Source: Ornithinicoccus sp045032955 (lineage in GTDB: Bacteria > Actinomycetota > Actinomycetes > Actinomycetales > Dermatophilaceae). From it: a DNA stretch of 64,000 nucleotides. Of this stretch, positions 1 through 8,783 are shown in pieces (position 1 is the first letter of the stretch; each line of letters begins with the position of its first letter). The position numbers were made by a program, and so were the translations under genes. The notes under the pieces were generated by a model. It did not search any database, had not been told where the DNA came from, and saw only the letters and a program-made list of their open reading frames with translations. The stretch lies in assembly GCF_045032955.1 (NCBI RefSeq), contig NZ_JBJFZU010000003.1:248001-312000 (forward strand). The letters run 5' to 3'.

Positions 1-36
1 CCGGCCACCCCCGCGAGCCTGGGGACGGTCCGATGA
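1..36 (+). CDS. C-terminal tail of an upstream gene, probably the partner sugar ABC permease
   Basis: An open frame from base 1 ends at TGA 34-36, and this stop overlaps the ATG of the next permease (ATGA). Eleven residues are visible (PATPASLGTVR). Sugar importers of the MalF/MalG type normally have two permease genes with exactly this kind of overlap, so the tail is likely the MalF-like subunit. The family call rests only on context. Confidence 0.4.
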   Translation, partial: PATPASLGTVR

Positions 37-860
37 GACGCACCGCCCGGAACCCGCTGCTGTGGATCCTGCTGACGCTGCTCTCGGTGGTCTTCGTCGG
101 GCCGATCGCGGCCATGCTGCTGACCTCGCTGAAGCCGACCGCGGAGGCGCAGTCGGCCGACCCGGACCTGCTGCCGAGCGAGATCACCTTCCGTGCCTAC
201 GAGGTGCTCTTCACCTCGGCGGACAACCCGGTGCTGCGCTGGTTCATGAACTCGATGCTGGCGGCCACCGCGCACGCGCTGCTGGTCGTGCTGACCGCGT
301 CGCTGGCCGGGTACGCCCTGGCGCGGATGGACTTCAAGGGCAAGAACGTCATGTTCGGGATGATCATCTCCACGATGTTCGTGCCCGGGTTCATCTTCCT
401 GATGCCGAACTTCCTCACCCTCGACCGGCTCGGCTGGTTGGACACCCTCGCGGCGATCGTCGTGCCCGGCGCGGCCGGTGCCTTCGGGGTGTTCTTCATG
501 CGGCAGTTCTTCCTCTCGCTGCCCAAGGAGTTCGAGGAGAGTGCCCGGATCGACGGCGCCGGGCCGTTCACCACGTTCTTCCGGATCATGCTGCCGAACG
601 CCACCCCGGCGCTGGTGACCCTGCTGGTGCTGAGCTTCCTGGCGAACTGGAACGACTTCATCTGGCCGCTCTACGTGCTCTTCAACGACGCGCGGCTGAC
701 CCTGCCCATCGGGCTGTCCAAGCTCCAGGGCGCGTACACGATCGACTACCCGGTCATCATGGCCGGCGCCGTCATCGCCTCGCTCCCGGTGCTGCTGCTC
801 TACGTCTTCGTCCAGCGCTACGTCATCGACGGCGTGGCCACCTCGGGGGTCAAGGGCTGA
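33..860 (+). CDS. Carbohydrate ABC transporter permease, MalG-like
   Basis: Inner-membrane subunit of a binding-protein-dependent sugar importer (CUT1 family), 275 aa, about six membrane segments. The first segment is near residues 10-30, and the conserved cytoplasmic EAA loop that docks the ATPase is visible as EESARIDGAGPFTTFFRIMLPN around residues 169-190 (E-A-A-x3-G pattern). The start ATG overlaps the preceding stop. The GH43 and GH2 genes that follow suggest that the cargo is an oligosaccharide released by them. The binding protein and first permease would lie to the left of the window. Confidence 0.93.
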   Translation: MRRTARNPLLWILLTLLSVVFVGPIAAMLLTSLKPTAEAQSADPDLLPSEITFRAYEVLFTSADNPVLRWFMNSMLAATAHALLVVLTASLAGYALARMDFKGKNVMFGMIISTMFVPGFIFLMPNFLTLDRLGWLDTLAAIVVPGAAGAFGVFFMRQFFLSLPKEFEESARIDGAGPFTTFFRIMLPNATPALVTLLVLSFLANWNDFIWPLYVLFNDARLTLPIGLSKLQGAYTIDYPVIMAGAVIASLPVLLLYVFVQRYVIDGVATSGVKG

Positions 861-906
861 GACCCGCACCGTCCTCGCCCCACCCCGCCACGCCCGCCCC
901 GCATCG

Positions 907-912
907 AAGGAG
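907..912 (+). promoter_or_regulatory. Shine-Dalgarno site deciding the GH43 start
   Basis: AAGGAG abuts an ATG at 913 with no spacing but lies 6 nt before the ATG at 919. The second ATG is therefore the likely start. Confidence 0.7.
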
Positions 913-918
913 ATGCCC

Positions 919-3192
919 ATGACCTCCCACCCACGACGCGCTCTGCTCGCCGCCGGGACCGCCCTCGCGCTGAGCGCGACGCTGGCCGGACCCGGTCTCG
1001 CCGCGCCCGCCGGCCCCGCACCCGACCCCGCCGCCCCCGACCGGCCGACGTACACCAACGCGGTCAGCGACGCCTTCTCCGACACCTACGCCGACCCGGC
1101 GGTGATCCAGGGCAAGGACGGCTGGTGGTATGCCTACGCCACCGCCGACCCGCTCTACGCCGGGCAGGAGCCGGGCATCGGGCACATCTCCCGCACCCGG
1201 GACTGGTCGAGCTGGGAGTACGTCGGCACCATCTTCGACGACACCAACCGCCCCTCCTGGGCGGAGGAGACGGCGGGCCTCTGGGCCCCCGACATCCGCT
1301 ACGTGGACGGGCAGTACGTCCTCTACTTCACGGTCACCGACACCACCCTCAACCCCGGCGAGGACTCTGCGATCGGGGTGGCCACCTCCGCCGACCCGGC
1401 GGGCCCCTGGGTGCCGGCCGACGAGCCCATCGTGGCGCCGCGGGCGCTGGACGACGGTCGCTTCCTGTGGACCTTCGACCCGGCGGGCTTCACCAGCACC
1501 GACGGTCGTCAGTGGCTGTACTACGGCTCCTACTTCGGCGGGCTGCAGGTCACCGAGGTCAGCGCGGACGGCCTCACGCCCGTCGGTGAGCCCACCCAGG
1601 TCGCGATCGGGGACCGCTACGAGGGCGCCTACGTCGTCGAGCACGACGGCTGGTACTACCTGATGGGCTCCTCGGCCAACTGCTGCGCAGGCCCGGCCAC
1701 CGGCTACTCGGTCTTCGCCGGCCGTTCGAAGGACCCGCGCGGACCGTTCCTGGACGCCGACGGGCTGGACCTGAACGCCTCGGTGACCGGCGGCACGACC
1801 GTGCTCACCCAGAACGGCAACAGCTGGGTCGGTGCCGGCCACCACGCCGTCCTCACCGACGCGTCCGGGCAGGACTTCATCGTCTACCACGCGATCGACA
1901 AGGACGAGCCCTGGCTGACCGACCCCTTCGGCATCAACCGCCGCCCGATGCTCATCGACCGGCTCGACTGGATCGACGGCTGGCCGCGCACCAACGCCGG
2001 CGCCGGCCCCTCCGAGGGCCCGCAGCCGCTGCCGGTGACCGACTCCCTGCTGACCGGGGACCCGGCCGCGCCGGCCACCGCCTTCACCGGGATGCGTGCC
2101 GGGCAGGACCCGCAGGGCGGCGACACCGGGGTGCTCGAGGGCACCGCGACGAGCCGTGCGAGCGCGCCGGGCGCCGCGGCCCGGGTGCGCCTGGACGTCC
2201 GCGCCGAGGACACCGTCACCCTCACCCTGGGTGCGCACCCGAAGAGGGTCCGGGTCACCTACGACGGCGAGGCCGGTGAGCTGCGGACCGCCGTCGTGAT
2301 GGGCGCGAAGAAGGTCGTCGACGAGTCCGTCACCCCGCTGCCCACCGGGCAGGGCTGGCGCACGCTCACCGTCGAGGCCGGCGCCCGCAGCGCCACCGCA
2401 CAGGTGTCCGCGGCCGACCTCAACGACCCGATGGCGGTGGCCGACGCCTCCTTCCCCGGGTTCTCCCTCGCCGCGGCCCCGGTGCAGCTGGCCGGGGACG
2501 GGGCCCGGGTCGACAACGTCGGGGTGCAGACCCCGGCCGTGCCCGTCACCGAGGCGGTGCCGGACCCCGAGCCCGGTGACGTCCTGTTCCGCGACACCTT
2601 CGACGAGGGGGTGGACCCCTCCTGGGAGTGGGTGCGCCCGCAGGCGGACATCCGCACCGAGGACGGTGACCTCGTCTGGCCGGTCCGCTCGGTCGACCTG
2701 GTCGGCGGGGGCAACACCGGCGCCCTGCTGCTACGGGACATGCCGGAGGGCGACTGGGTCGCCGAGACCGAGCTGACGCTGGACCTGGGCGAGCGCTCGG
2801 TCCGCAACTACCAGCAGGCCGGTCTGATCGTGCACGCCGACGACGACGACTTCGCCCGGCTCGGCACGGTGGCGATCTGGGAGACCCGGACCGTGGAGTT
2901 CGGGCGCGAGCTCGCCGCGGTCGCGGGCGGCGACGAGACGATCTTCGCCGGCGCCATCATCGGGGCCCCCGCCGCGACGATGGGGATGCGGGTCGCGCAC
3001 ACCACGAATGACGAGGGCGAGCACGTCTACCGCGCCGGGATCAGCCGTGACGGCGAGTCCTGGGTCTGGGGTGCGGCGTGGACGTTCCCCGCGGACACCA
3101 CGCCCCGCCTCGGGTTGTATGCCGGTGGTGGCGACACCCCGGCGACCGAGGCCCGCTTCCACGACGTGACCGTCTCCGAGCTGGCCCCGTGA
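919..3192 (+). CDS. Secreted glycoside hydrolase family 43 protein with C-terminal accessory region
   Basis: Extracellular glycosidase, 757 aa from ATG 919. A signal peptide covers residues 1-30 (Arg pair, hydrophobic core, cleavage near LAAPA). A five-bladed GH43 propeller follows: base Asp59 in YADPAV, Asp187 in FDPAGF and acid Glu235 in RYEGAYVV fit the family triad. Blade repeats such as WAPDIRYVDGQYVLYFT are clear. About residues 370-530 form a linker/beta domain, and residues 540-757 (FRDTFDEGVDPSWEWVRP onward) look like a concanavalin/LamG-type beta-sandwich. GH43 enzymes act mainly on arabinan, arabinoxylan and beta-xylosides; the exact substrate cannot be read here. It is followed with overlap by a second GH43 gene. 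Confidence 0.92.
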   Translation: MTSHPRRALLAAGTALALSATLAGPGLAAPAGPAPDPAAPDRPTYTNAVSDAFSDTYADPAVIQGKDGWWYAYATADPLYAGQEPGIGHISRTRDWSSWEYVGTIFDDTNRPSWAEETAGLWAPDIRYVDGQYVLYFTVTDTTLNPGEDSAIGVATSADPAGPWVPADEPIVAPRALDDGRFLWTFDPAGFTSTDGRQWLYYGSYFGGLQVTEVSADGLTPVGEPTQVAIGDRYEGAYVVEHDGWYYLMGSSANCCAGPATGYSVFAGRSKDPRGPFLDADGLDLNASVTGGTTVLTQNGNSWVGAGHHAVLTDASGQDFIVYHAIDKDEPWLTDPFGINRRPMLIDRLDWIDGWPRTNAGAGPSEGPQPLPVTDSLLTGDPAAPATAFTGMRAGQDPQGGDTGVLEGTATSRASAPGAAARVRLDVRAEDTVTLTLGAHPKRVRVTYDGEAGELRTAVVMGAKKVVDESVTPLPTGQGWRTLTVEAGARSATAQVSAADLNDPMAVADASFPGFSLAAAPVQLAGDGARVDNVGVQTPAVPVTEAVPDPEPGDVLFRDTFDEGVDPSWEWVRPQADIRTEDGDLVWPVRSVDLVGGGNTGALLLRDMPEGDWVAETELTLDLGERSVRNYQQAGLIVHADDDDFARLGTVAIWETRTVEFGRELAAVAGGDETIFAGAIIGAPAATMGMRVAHTTNDEGEHVYRAGISRDGESWVWGAAWTFPADTTPRLGLYAGGGDTPATEARFHDVTVSELAP

Positions 3193-4247
3193 GGGCCCGC
3201 CCGCTGACCTGCCTGCCCCTGGCCCTGCTCCTCCTCGCCGGCTGCTCCGGCGGGGGAGGGGCAGGGGCCGACGCCCCAACGACAACGACGTCGACATCGA
3301 CGGAGGACGCCGCCGTGACTGATTCCACCGGGTTCACCAACCCTGTCCATGCCACCAACTTCCCGGACCCGCACATCCTGGCCGACGACGACGGCGGCTA
3401 CATCGCCTTCGCCACCAACGGCAACGCGATGAACGTGCAGACCGCGGTCAGCGAGGACATGGTCGACTGGTCGCAGGGCAGCGACGCGCTGCCCGCGCTG
3501 CCGGGCTGGTCCACCCCGGGCAAGGTCTGGGCGCCGGAGACCATCCGGTGGGCCGACGGCAGCTACCGGATGTACTACACGACCGCGCTGTCCGGCGAGG
3601 ACCGCCAGTGCATCTCGGTGGCGGTCGCCGACCAGGCCGCCGGGCCGTACGTCGACGAGTCGGACGAGCCGCTGCTGTGCGAGATCGACGAGGGCGGCTC
3701 GATCGACACCAGCCCGTTCATCGCCTCCGACGGCACCGCCTACCTCTACTGGAAGAACGACGGCAACCACGTCGGTGTCGACACCTTCATCCGGGTGGCC
3801 CAGCTCTCCGAGGACGGGATGAGCATGGAGGGGGAGACCGTCGACGTCCTCCAGCAGGACCAGCCGTGGGAGGACATGCTCGTCGAGGGACCCTCGGTCT
3901 GGGAGCACGAGGGGCGCTTCCACCTGTTCTACTCCGGCAACGGCTTCTGGACCGATCAGTATGCCGTCGGCCACGCCGTCTCGGACAGCCCCACCGGCCC
4001 CTTCACCAAGGACCCGGACCCGGTGCTGGTCAGCAACGAGGTGGCCGCCGGGCCCGGTCACAACTCGCTCGTCGAGGTCGAGGGGCAGCTGTGGATGGTC
4101 TACCACGCCTGGGTCCCCGGCTCGGTCGGTGACGAGGCCGTCGGGCGCCAGATGTGGCTGTCCCGGGTGACCTTCACGCAGGACGGCGGCGTCGAGGTGG
4201 AGCCGCCCACCGTCGACCACCCGGCGGCACCGGAGGCCGGCCGATGA
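3189..4247 (+). CDS. GH43-family lipoprotein glycosidase
   Basis: 352 aa. The frame is open further upstream, but GTG 3189 overlaps the previous stop (GTGA) and gives a perfect lipoprotein signal: MRARPLTCLP, a Leu-rich core, then LLAGC with Cys19 as lipid anchor. A Ser/Thr-rich linker (residues 24-45) leads to one GH43 propeller with Asp60 (NFPDPH), Asp173 (SIDTSPF) and Glu233 (VEGPSVW) as the likely triad. Anchoring outside the membrane next to a sugar importer suggests that it trims oligosaccharides before uptake. Substrate class (arabinosidase, xylosidase or exo-galactanase) is uncertain. Confidence 0.9.
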   Translation: MRARPLTCLPLALLLLAGCSGGGGAGADAPTTTTSTSTEDAAVTDSTGFTNPVHATNFPDPHILADDDGGYIAFATNGNAMNVQTAVSEDMVDWSQGSDALPALPGWSTPGKVWAPETIRWADGSYRMYYTTALSGEDRQCISVAVADQAAGPYVDESDEPLLCEIDEGGSIDTSPFIASDGTAYLYWKNDGNHVGVDTFIRVAQLSEDGMSMEGETVDVLQQDQPWEDMLVEGPSVWEHEGRFHLFYSGNGFWTDQYAVGHAVSDSPTGPFTKDPDPVLVSNEVAAGPGHNSLVEVEGQLWMVYHAWVPGSVGDEAVGRQMWLSRVTFTQDGGVEVEPPTVDHPAAPEAGR

Positions 4248-6091
4248 GCGCGGACGTCCCCCGCCCGGAGCATCCCCGCCCCCAGTTCGTCCGCCCCGAC
4301 GGGCGCTGGCTCAGCCTCAACGGCACCTGGCAGTTCGAGCGCGACCCCGGCGACTCCGGGTTGGAGCGCGGGCTGCTGGACCGGGAGCTGGGGTCCGCCA
4401 TCCTGGTGCCGTTCGCCCCGGAGTCCGCGCTGTCCGGGGTCGACGACCCCGACTGGCACGAGGCGGTCTGGTACCGCCGCACCCTGGAGCTGCCGGCGGA
4501 CTGGCCGTCCCGCGACCGGGTGCTGCTGCACTGCCAGGCGATCGACCACGACGCCACCGTCTGGGTGGACGGCACCGAGGTCGGCCGGCACCGCGGCGGG
4601 CACACCAGCTTCACCCTGGACCTCACCGCGGCGCTCGCCGGCCGACGGGTGGCGACCCTGGTGATCCGGGCCCGGGACCCGCGGCACGAGCTGCTGCCCC
4701 GGGGCAAGCAGGCGACCTGGTTCCACGGCACGCACGCCCAGTACCCGCGCACCACCGGCATCTGGCAGCCGGTCTGGCTGGAGTCGGTGCCGACGAGCTT
4801 CCTGGGCCGGGCCCGGATCACCCCGGACGCGGCCGGGGCCTTCGACGTGGAGCTGCCGGTGACCGGAGGCATACCGGGGCAGCGGGTGCGCGCCACCCTC
4901 GGCGACGACGCCGGGGAGGTCGCCACCGCGGAGGCGGCGGTCGGCCGCCAGCTGGTGCCGCGGTTGCGCCTCGAGGTCCCTGCCGAACGGCGCCGCTGGT
5001 GGGGTCCTGCCGACCCGCACCTCTACCGGCTGCACCTGGAGCTGCTGGACGCCGGGGGACAGGTGCTGGACGAGCTGGAGTCCTACGCCGGGCTGCGCAC
5101 CCTCGCGATCGACGGGCACCGCATCCTGCTCAACGGTGAGCCCGTCTTCCAGCGCCTGGTCCTGGACCAGGGGTACTGGCCGGAGTCGCTGATGACCGCA
5201 CCGAGCGAGGAGGCGCTGGTCGCCGACATCGAGCTCGCCCTGGCGGCCGGCTTCAACGGTGCCCGCATCCACCAGAAGATCGCCGAGGAGCGCTTCCTGC
5301 ACCACTGCGACCGGCTCGGCTACCTGGTGTGGGGCGAGTTCCCCGACTGGGGCGTCTCCGGGGCCGGCCCGGCAGGCCACAACCAGGGGCACGGGCCGAC
5401 CTTCGTGGCGCAGTGGGTCGAGGCGGTGGAGCGCGACTACTCGCACCCGGCGATCGTCGGCTGGTGCCCGCTGAACGAGACCCATCAGTTCCTGCACGAC
5501 CGGTTCACCACGCTCGACGACGTCACCCAGGCGATGTACTGGGCGACCAAGGGGATGGACCGGACCCGCCCGGTCGTCGACGCCTCCGGCTACAGCCACC
5601 GGGTCGCGGCGACCGACGTCTGGGACAGCCACGACTACACCCAGGACCCGGCCGAGTTCGCGGAGCGGATGGGCGGCCTGGCGCAGGGGCGTCCGCACAC
5701 CAACACCGGCGAGAACACCGGTGCCTGCGCGCAGGGCGCCCCGGACTACTCGCTGCCGTACGCCGGTCAGCCCTACTTCTGCAGCGAGTACGGCGGCATC
5801 TGGTGGGTGCCCGAGCACCAGCGCTCGCAGGCCGACGCGGCCAACGACGCGCAGGAGTCCTGGGGCTACGGGGACCGGGTCCGGGACGAGGAGGAGTTCT
5901 ACGCCCGGGCCGAGGGCCTGACCCGGGTGCTGGACCAGGACCCGTTGATGTTCGGGTACTGCTACACCCAGCTCACCGACGTCTTCCAGGAGAAGAACGG
6001 GATCTACGCCTTCGACCGGTCCGCCAAGCTCGACGTGGACCGGGTCCGGGCCATCTTCGGCGCCGACGCGGCCTACGAGCGAGAGGGCTGA
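4244..6091 (+). CDS. Glycoside hydrolase family 2 (beta-galactosidase/glucuronidase type)
   Basis: 615 aa, no signal peptide, so it acts in the cytoplasm on imported oligosaccharides. It shows the GH2 order: N-terminal jelly roll (SLNGTWQF, VWVDGTEVGRHRGGHTSF), an Ig-like domain (about 200-310) and a TIM barrel. The acid/base is Glu412 in CPLNETHQ and the nucleophile is Glu515 in FCSEYGG, both in the expected context. ATG 4244 overlaps the preceding stop (ATGA), so it is in the same operon as the two GH43 genes. It lacks the long C-terminal domains of LacZ. Specificity among beta-galactoside, beta-glucuronide and alpha-L-arabinoside cannot be decided from sequence. Confidence 0.92.
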   Translation: MSADVPRPEHPRPQFVRPDGRWLSLNGTWQFERDPGDSGLERGLLDRELGSAILVPFAPESALSGVDDPDWHEAVWYRRTLELPADWPSRDRVLLHCQAIDHDATVWVDGTEVGRHRGGHTSFTLDLTAALAGRRVATLVIRARDPRHELLPRGKQATWFHGTHAQYPRTTGIWQPVWLESVPTSFLGRARITPDAAGAFDVELPVTGGIPGQRVRATLGDDAGEVATAEAAVGRQLVPRLRLEVPAERRRWWGPADPHLYRLHLELLDAGGQVLDELESYAGLRTLAIDGHRILLNGEPVFQRLVLDQGYWPESLMTAPSEEALVADIELALAAGFNGARIHQKIAEERFLHHCDRLGYLVWGEFPDWGVSGAGPAGHNQGHGPTFVAQWVEAVERDYSHPAIVGWCPLNETHQFLHDRFTTLDDVTQAMYWATKGMDRTRPVVDASGYSHRVAATDVWDSHDYTQDPAEFAERMGGLAQGRPHTNTGENTGACAQGAPDYSLPYAGQPYFCSEYGGIWWVPEHQRSQADAANDAQESWGYGDRVRDEEEFYARAEGLTRVLDQDPLMFGYCYTQLTDVFQEKNGIYAFDRSAKLDVDRVRAIFGADAAYEREG

Positions 6092-6092
6092 C

Positions 6093-6105
6093 TAGGCTGG
6101 TCGGC
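6093..6105 (+). promoter_or_regulatory. Leaderless promoter box for the P-loop gene
   Basis: TAGGCT (6093-6098) lies exactly 7 nt before GTG 6106, and no Shine-Dalgarno site is present. This matches the actinobacterial TANNNT box with transcription starting on the start codon. The same TAGGCT-N7-GTG layout recurs at 55445-55458. Confidence 0.55.
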
Positions 6106-6678
6106 GTGCGCGAACAGCTGGCAGTGGCGGTCACCGGGGCGCCCGGGGCGGGCAAGACCTCGACGGCGCAGGAGCTGGCCCGGTCGCTCGGTGCCGCGCT
6201 GCTGGACCTGGACACGCTGACCAACCCGCTCCTGGACCTGCTCGTCGAGGCGCTCGGCAGCAACGGCAACAGCGGCGGGTACGACGACCCCGACGTCCCT
6301 GTCGCCGCGCGGCTGCGCACGGCGCGCTACGCGTGCCTGGTCGGGGCCGCGCAGGACTGCCTGCGGACCGGGACACCGGTGGTGCTGGTGGCACCGTTCA
6401 CCGCGGAGCGCTCGGACCCCACCGCCTGGGCGGCGCTGGCCCAGCAGCTGGCCGCGGCGGGTGGGGACCCGCACCTGGCCTGGCTGCGGATCGGTGTGGA
6501 CCAGCTGGGGGAGCGGCTGCGGGCGCGGCAGGCGGAGCGGGACCGGGCCAAGCTCGCGGACCTGGGGGCCTACCTGGCCTCGGTCGACCTGGCCCCGCCG
6601 GTGGTGCCGCACCTCGCGGTGGACGCCGCCCGGGCGCCGGCCGAGCAAGCCCGGAGTCTGCTCGAGCGGCTGCCGTAG
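6106..6678 (+). CDS. Small P-loop ATP-binding protein, probable kinase
   Basis: 190 aa from GTG 6106. A Walker A motif GAPGAGKT (residues 11-18) follows a buried strand (LAVAVT), as in adenylate/shikimate/gluconate-kinase folds. There is a lid-like Arg-rich stretch (RLRARQAERDRAKL, about 125-138), and VVLVAPF (about 85-91) would be the Walker B region. The closest look is the AAA_33 / small-molecule kinase group. It follows the GH2 gene by only 14 nt, yet a leaderless-type box suggests independent expression. Substrate unknown; sugar phosphorylation is possible from context. Confidence 0.75.
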   Translation: MREQLAVAVTGAPGAGKTSTAQELARSLGAALLDLDTLTNPLLDLLVEALGSNGNSGGYDDPDVPVAARLRTARYACLVGAAQDCLRTGTPVVLVAPFTAERSDPTAWAALAQQLAAAGGDPHLAWLRIGVDQLGERLRARQAERDRAKLADLGAYLASVDLAPPVVPHLAVDAARAPAEQARSLLERLP

Positions 6679-6742
6679 CGGCGGCCGGGAGCGGCGGAAG
6701 CGGCAGTCCCCGACACCTCCGGAAGAATTTGTGCGCGACCGG

Positions 6743-6772
6743 TTGACAACGGTGTCATCCGCGCGGCACACT
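6743..6772 (+). promoter_or_regulatory. Probable promoter of the LacI/ketose operon
   Basis: A consensus -35 TTGACA (6743-6748) is followed after 18 nt by CACACT (6767-6772), a plausible -10. It lies in the 202-nt gap after the P-loop gene and overlaps a LacI-type palindrome. Confidence 0.55.
6744..6757 (+). promoter_or_regulatory. LacI-type operator overlapping the -35 box
   Basis: TGACAACGGTGTCA is a 14-bp near-palindrome with a central CG, typical of LacI-family sites. Its left half TGACAACG recurs at 6788-6795, about 44 bp downstream, consistent with a second weaker site for repression by looping. The likely ligand is the LacI protein encoded at 6884. Confidence 0.6.
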
Positions 6773-6821
6773 CGATCCAGTCACACATGACAACGATGGA
6801 CAACGACGACCGGAGGCCTCC

Positions 6822-6884
6822 ATGGCGGAGCGAGCGCACACGCTGACGCGTGCTGGTGCACCCGGTCCGGTGCGGGGGACGTGA
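6822..6884 (+). CDS. Candidate 20-codon leader ORF coupled to the LacI gene
   Basis: ATG 6822 has a good Shine-Dalgarno site, GGAGG at 6812-6816. The frame encodes 20 residues (MAERAHTLTR then AGAPGPVRGT) and stops at TGA 6882-6884, sharing a base with the LacI start (TGATG). Translation of the leader could feed ribosomes onto lacI. No function is assigned to the peptide, and chance is possible for an ORF this short. Confidence 0.4.
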   Translation: MAERAHTLTRAGAPGPVRGT

Positions 6885-7942
6885 TGTCCTCCGTCACCCC
6901 TCGTCGCCGGGTGTCCGGCCCGACCCTCAAGGACGTCGCCGCACTGGCCGGGGTCAGCCTCAAGACGGCCTCCCGGGTGCTCAACGACGGCCCCAACGTC
7001 GCCGGCGCCACCCGCCAGGCGGTCCAGCAGGCGATGGAGTCGCTGGCCTACGAGCCGGACCCCGCGGCCCGCTCGCTGCGCGCCGGCCACGACCGCACCG
7101 TGGGCGTCGTGGTCGACAGCATCGGCGACATCTTCTTCTCCGAGCTGGCCGCGACGCTGGAGTCGGCGCTGGACACCGCGGGCTACCGCTGCCTGCTCGC
7201 CTCGAGCAACCGTGAGGTGGCCAGGGAGCGGGACATCGTCCGCAGCCTGGTGCGGCGCCGCTGCGCCGGGGTGATCGTGGCCCCGACCTCCCCGGACTCG
7301 ATCTCCGCCGCCGACCTGGCGGGCACCCCGGTCGTCTTCGTGGACCGTGTCGGGCACGTGGAGGGCGCGGTCTCGGTGGTCTCCGACGACCCGGGCATGG
7401 CCTTCGAGGCGACCCGCCACCTGCTGGCGCGCGGGCACCGCCGGGTGGCGCTGCTCAGCGACTCCCTGGACCTGCCCACCACCCGCGGCCGCCAGGACGG
7501 CTACCGCCGGGCGCTGGCCGAGGCCGGGGTCGAGGTGGCCCCCGAGCTGATGCGGATGGAGTGCGACGACGAGAGCTCTGCGATGCGCGAGGTGCGCCGG
7601 GTGCTGGACCTCGACGACCCGGCCACCGCGATCTTCTCCTGCAGCTCCCGGCTGTCCCTCGGCGTGGTCCCCGCCCTGCACCAGTTCGGCCGCACCGACG
7701 TGGCGCTGGTCTCCTTCGGCGACTTCACCATGGCGGACAGCGTGCAGCCGGCGGTCACCGTGGTCGACCACTCCGCCGTGCGGATGGCGCACGCGGCGGC
7801 GGAGGCCCTGCTCGCGCACCTGCCGCCGCACGACCCCGCCCAGGGGCCGACCGGCGTCATCGAGGTGCCGGCCCGACTCATACCTCGTGGGACCGGCGAG
7901 ATCGCCGTGCGGCCCACGCGTCAGCAGATCGTCCAAGCCTGA
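6884..7942 (+). CDS. LacI-family transcriptional regulator
   Basis: 352 aa from ATG 6884; GTG 6881 is an alternative, but the GGGGGA at 6874-6879 is better spaced for 6884. The N-terminal helix-turn-helix (PTLKDVAALAGVSLKTASRVLNDG, split here as residues 10-33) and hinge helix precede a periplasmic-binding-protein-like effector domain (TVGVVVDSIGDIFFSELA onward). It heads the ketose operon and probably represses it through TGACAACGGTGTCA at 6744. The effector is presumably the imported sugar or a phosphorylated intermediate. Confidence 0.93.
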   Translation: MSSVTPRRRVSGPTLKDVAALAGVSLKTASRVLNDGPNVAGATRQAVQQAMESLAYEPDPAARSLRAGHDRTVGVVVDSIGDIFFSELAATLESALDTAGYRCLLASSNREVARERDIVRSLVRRRCAGVIVAPTSPDSISAADLAGTPVVFVDRVGHVEGAVSVVSDDPGMAFEATRHLLARGHRRVALLSDSLDLPTTRGRQDGYRRALAEAGVEVAPELMRMECDDESSAMREVRRVLDLDDPATAIFSCSSRLSLGVVPALHQFGRTDVALVSFGDFTMADSVQPAVTVVDHSAVRMAHAAAEALLAHLPPHDPAQGPTGVIEVPARLIPRGTGEIAVRPTRQQIVQA

Positions 7943-7953
7943 GAAGGAGGCAC

Positions 7954-8019
7954 ATGTTCACCGCAACGACGGGGTGCGACAGCCCTGGGAACGACCGTAG
8001 GAAGGGCCACGTCCGATGA
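7954..8019 (+). CDS. Candidate 21-codon leader ORF coupled to the ABC ATPase gene
   Basis: AAGGAGG at 7944-7950, the strongest ribosome-binding site of the region, serves ATG 7954 rather than the ATPase gene. The frame encodes 21 residues (MFTATTGCDS then PGNDRRKGHVR) and ends at TGA 8017-8019, overlapping the ATPase ATG 8016 (ATGA). The layout suggests translational coupling or a real small protein. The sequence is Arg/Lys-rich at its end and has no signal peptide. Confidence 0.45.
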   Translation: MFTATTGCDSPGNDRRKGHVR

Positions 8020-8783
8020 GCACCGACGCGATCTACGAGGCACGCGGCATCGTCCGCAGGTTCGGCGCCGTGCAGGCGCTCGACGGTGCGGACTTCGACG
8101 TCCGCCCGGGCGAGGTCTCCGCGCTGATCGGCGACAACGGTGCCGGGAAGTCCACCCTGGTGCGGATCCTGGCCGGTGCCGACGTCCCGGACGGCGGCAC
8201 CCTGTCCTTCGAGGGCAAGGAGCTCACGCTCACCACCCCCAACCAGGCACGTGACCTCGGCGTGGAGACGGTCTTCCAGGACCTGGCCCTGGCCAACCAC
8301 CTCGACCCCATCCAGAACATGTACCTGGGCCGTGAGCTCATGCGTCCCGGGCTGCTCGGCCGGCTCGGTTTCATGCAGCGTGCCGAGATGCGTCGGCGCG
8401 GTGCGGCGGCCTTCGACAGCCTGGGCGCCACCGTGCGCGACTACGAGGGCGCGGTGAGCGGGATGTCCGGCGGCCAGCGCCAGGCGATCGCCGTGGCCCG
8501 GGCCGCGACCTGGGCGGACAAGGTGATCTTCCTCGACGAGCCCACCGCGGCGCTGGGCGTGGTGCAGACCAAGGGCGTGCTCGACCTGATCCGCCGGATC
8601 CGGGACCAGGGCCTGGGCGTCGTCTACATCAGCCACTCGATGCCCGAGGTCCTGGAGGTCTCGGACCGGGTGCACGTCATGCGTCAGGGCCGGCGCGTCG
8701 CGGTCTACGACGCGAAGTCCTCCAGCGTCGAGGAGCTCGTCGGCGCGATGACCGGGGCGCTCGAGACCAAGGAGGCATCATGA
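8016..8783 (+). CDS. Sugar ABC transporter ATPase, FrcA-like single-domain
   Basis: 255 aa. One nucleotide-binding domain with Walker A GDNGAGKST, signature SGGQRQ, Walker B VIFLDEP and a switch His in YISHSMPEV. Members of this CUT2 group are usually double (RbsA, about 500 aa); a single domain is characteristic of the FrcA type, which drives uptake as a homodimer. A weak GAAGG lies 10 nt upstream, and the start overlaps the leader ORF stop. Its stop overlaps the permease start. Confidence 0.94.
   Translation: MSTDAIYEARGIVRRFGAVQALDGADFDVRPGEVSALIGDNGAGKSTLVRILAGADVPDGGTLSFEGKELTLTTPNQARDLGVETVFQDLALANHLDPIQNMYLGRELMRPGLLGRLGFMQRAEMRRRGAAAFDSLGATVRDYEGAVSGMSGGQRQAIAVARAATWADKVIFLDEPTAALGVVQTKGVLDLIRRIRDQGLGVVYISHSMPEVLEVSDRVHVMRQGRRVAVYDAKSSSVEELVGAMTGALETKEAS

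Noticed and set aside
913..918. ATG 913 as the GH43 start
   Set aside because: The AAGGAG site touches it with no spacing; ATG 919 is correctly spaced and gives the same signal peptide.
850..2238. Long minus-strand frame antisense to the first GH43 gene
   Set aside because: Arg/Gly/Val-rich composition and perfect overlap with a clear GH43 reading frame mark it as a high-GC shadow; no domain is visible.
6787..6846. 19-codon frame beginning at ATG 6787 before LacI
   Set aside because: It has no ribosome-binding site and no tidy overlap with the next gene, unlike the frame at 6822.
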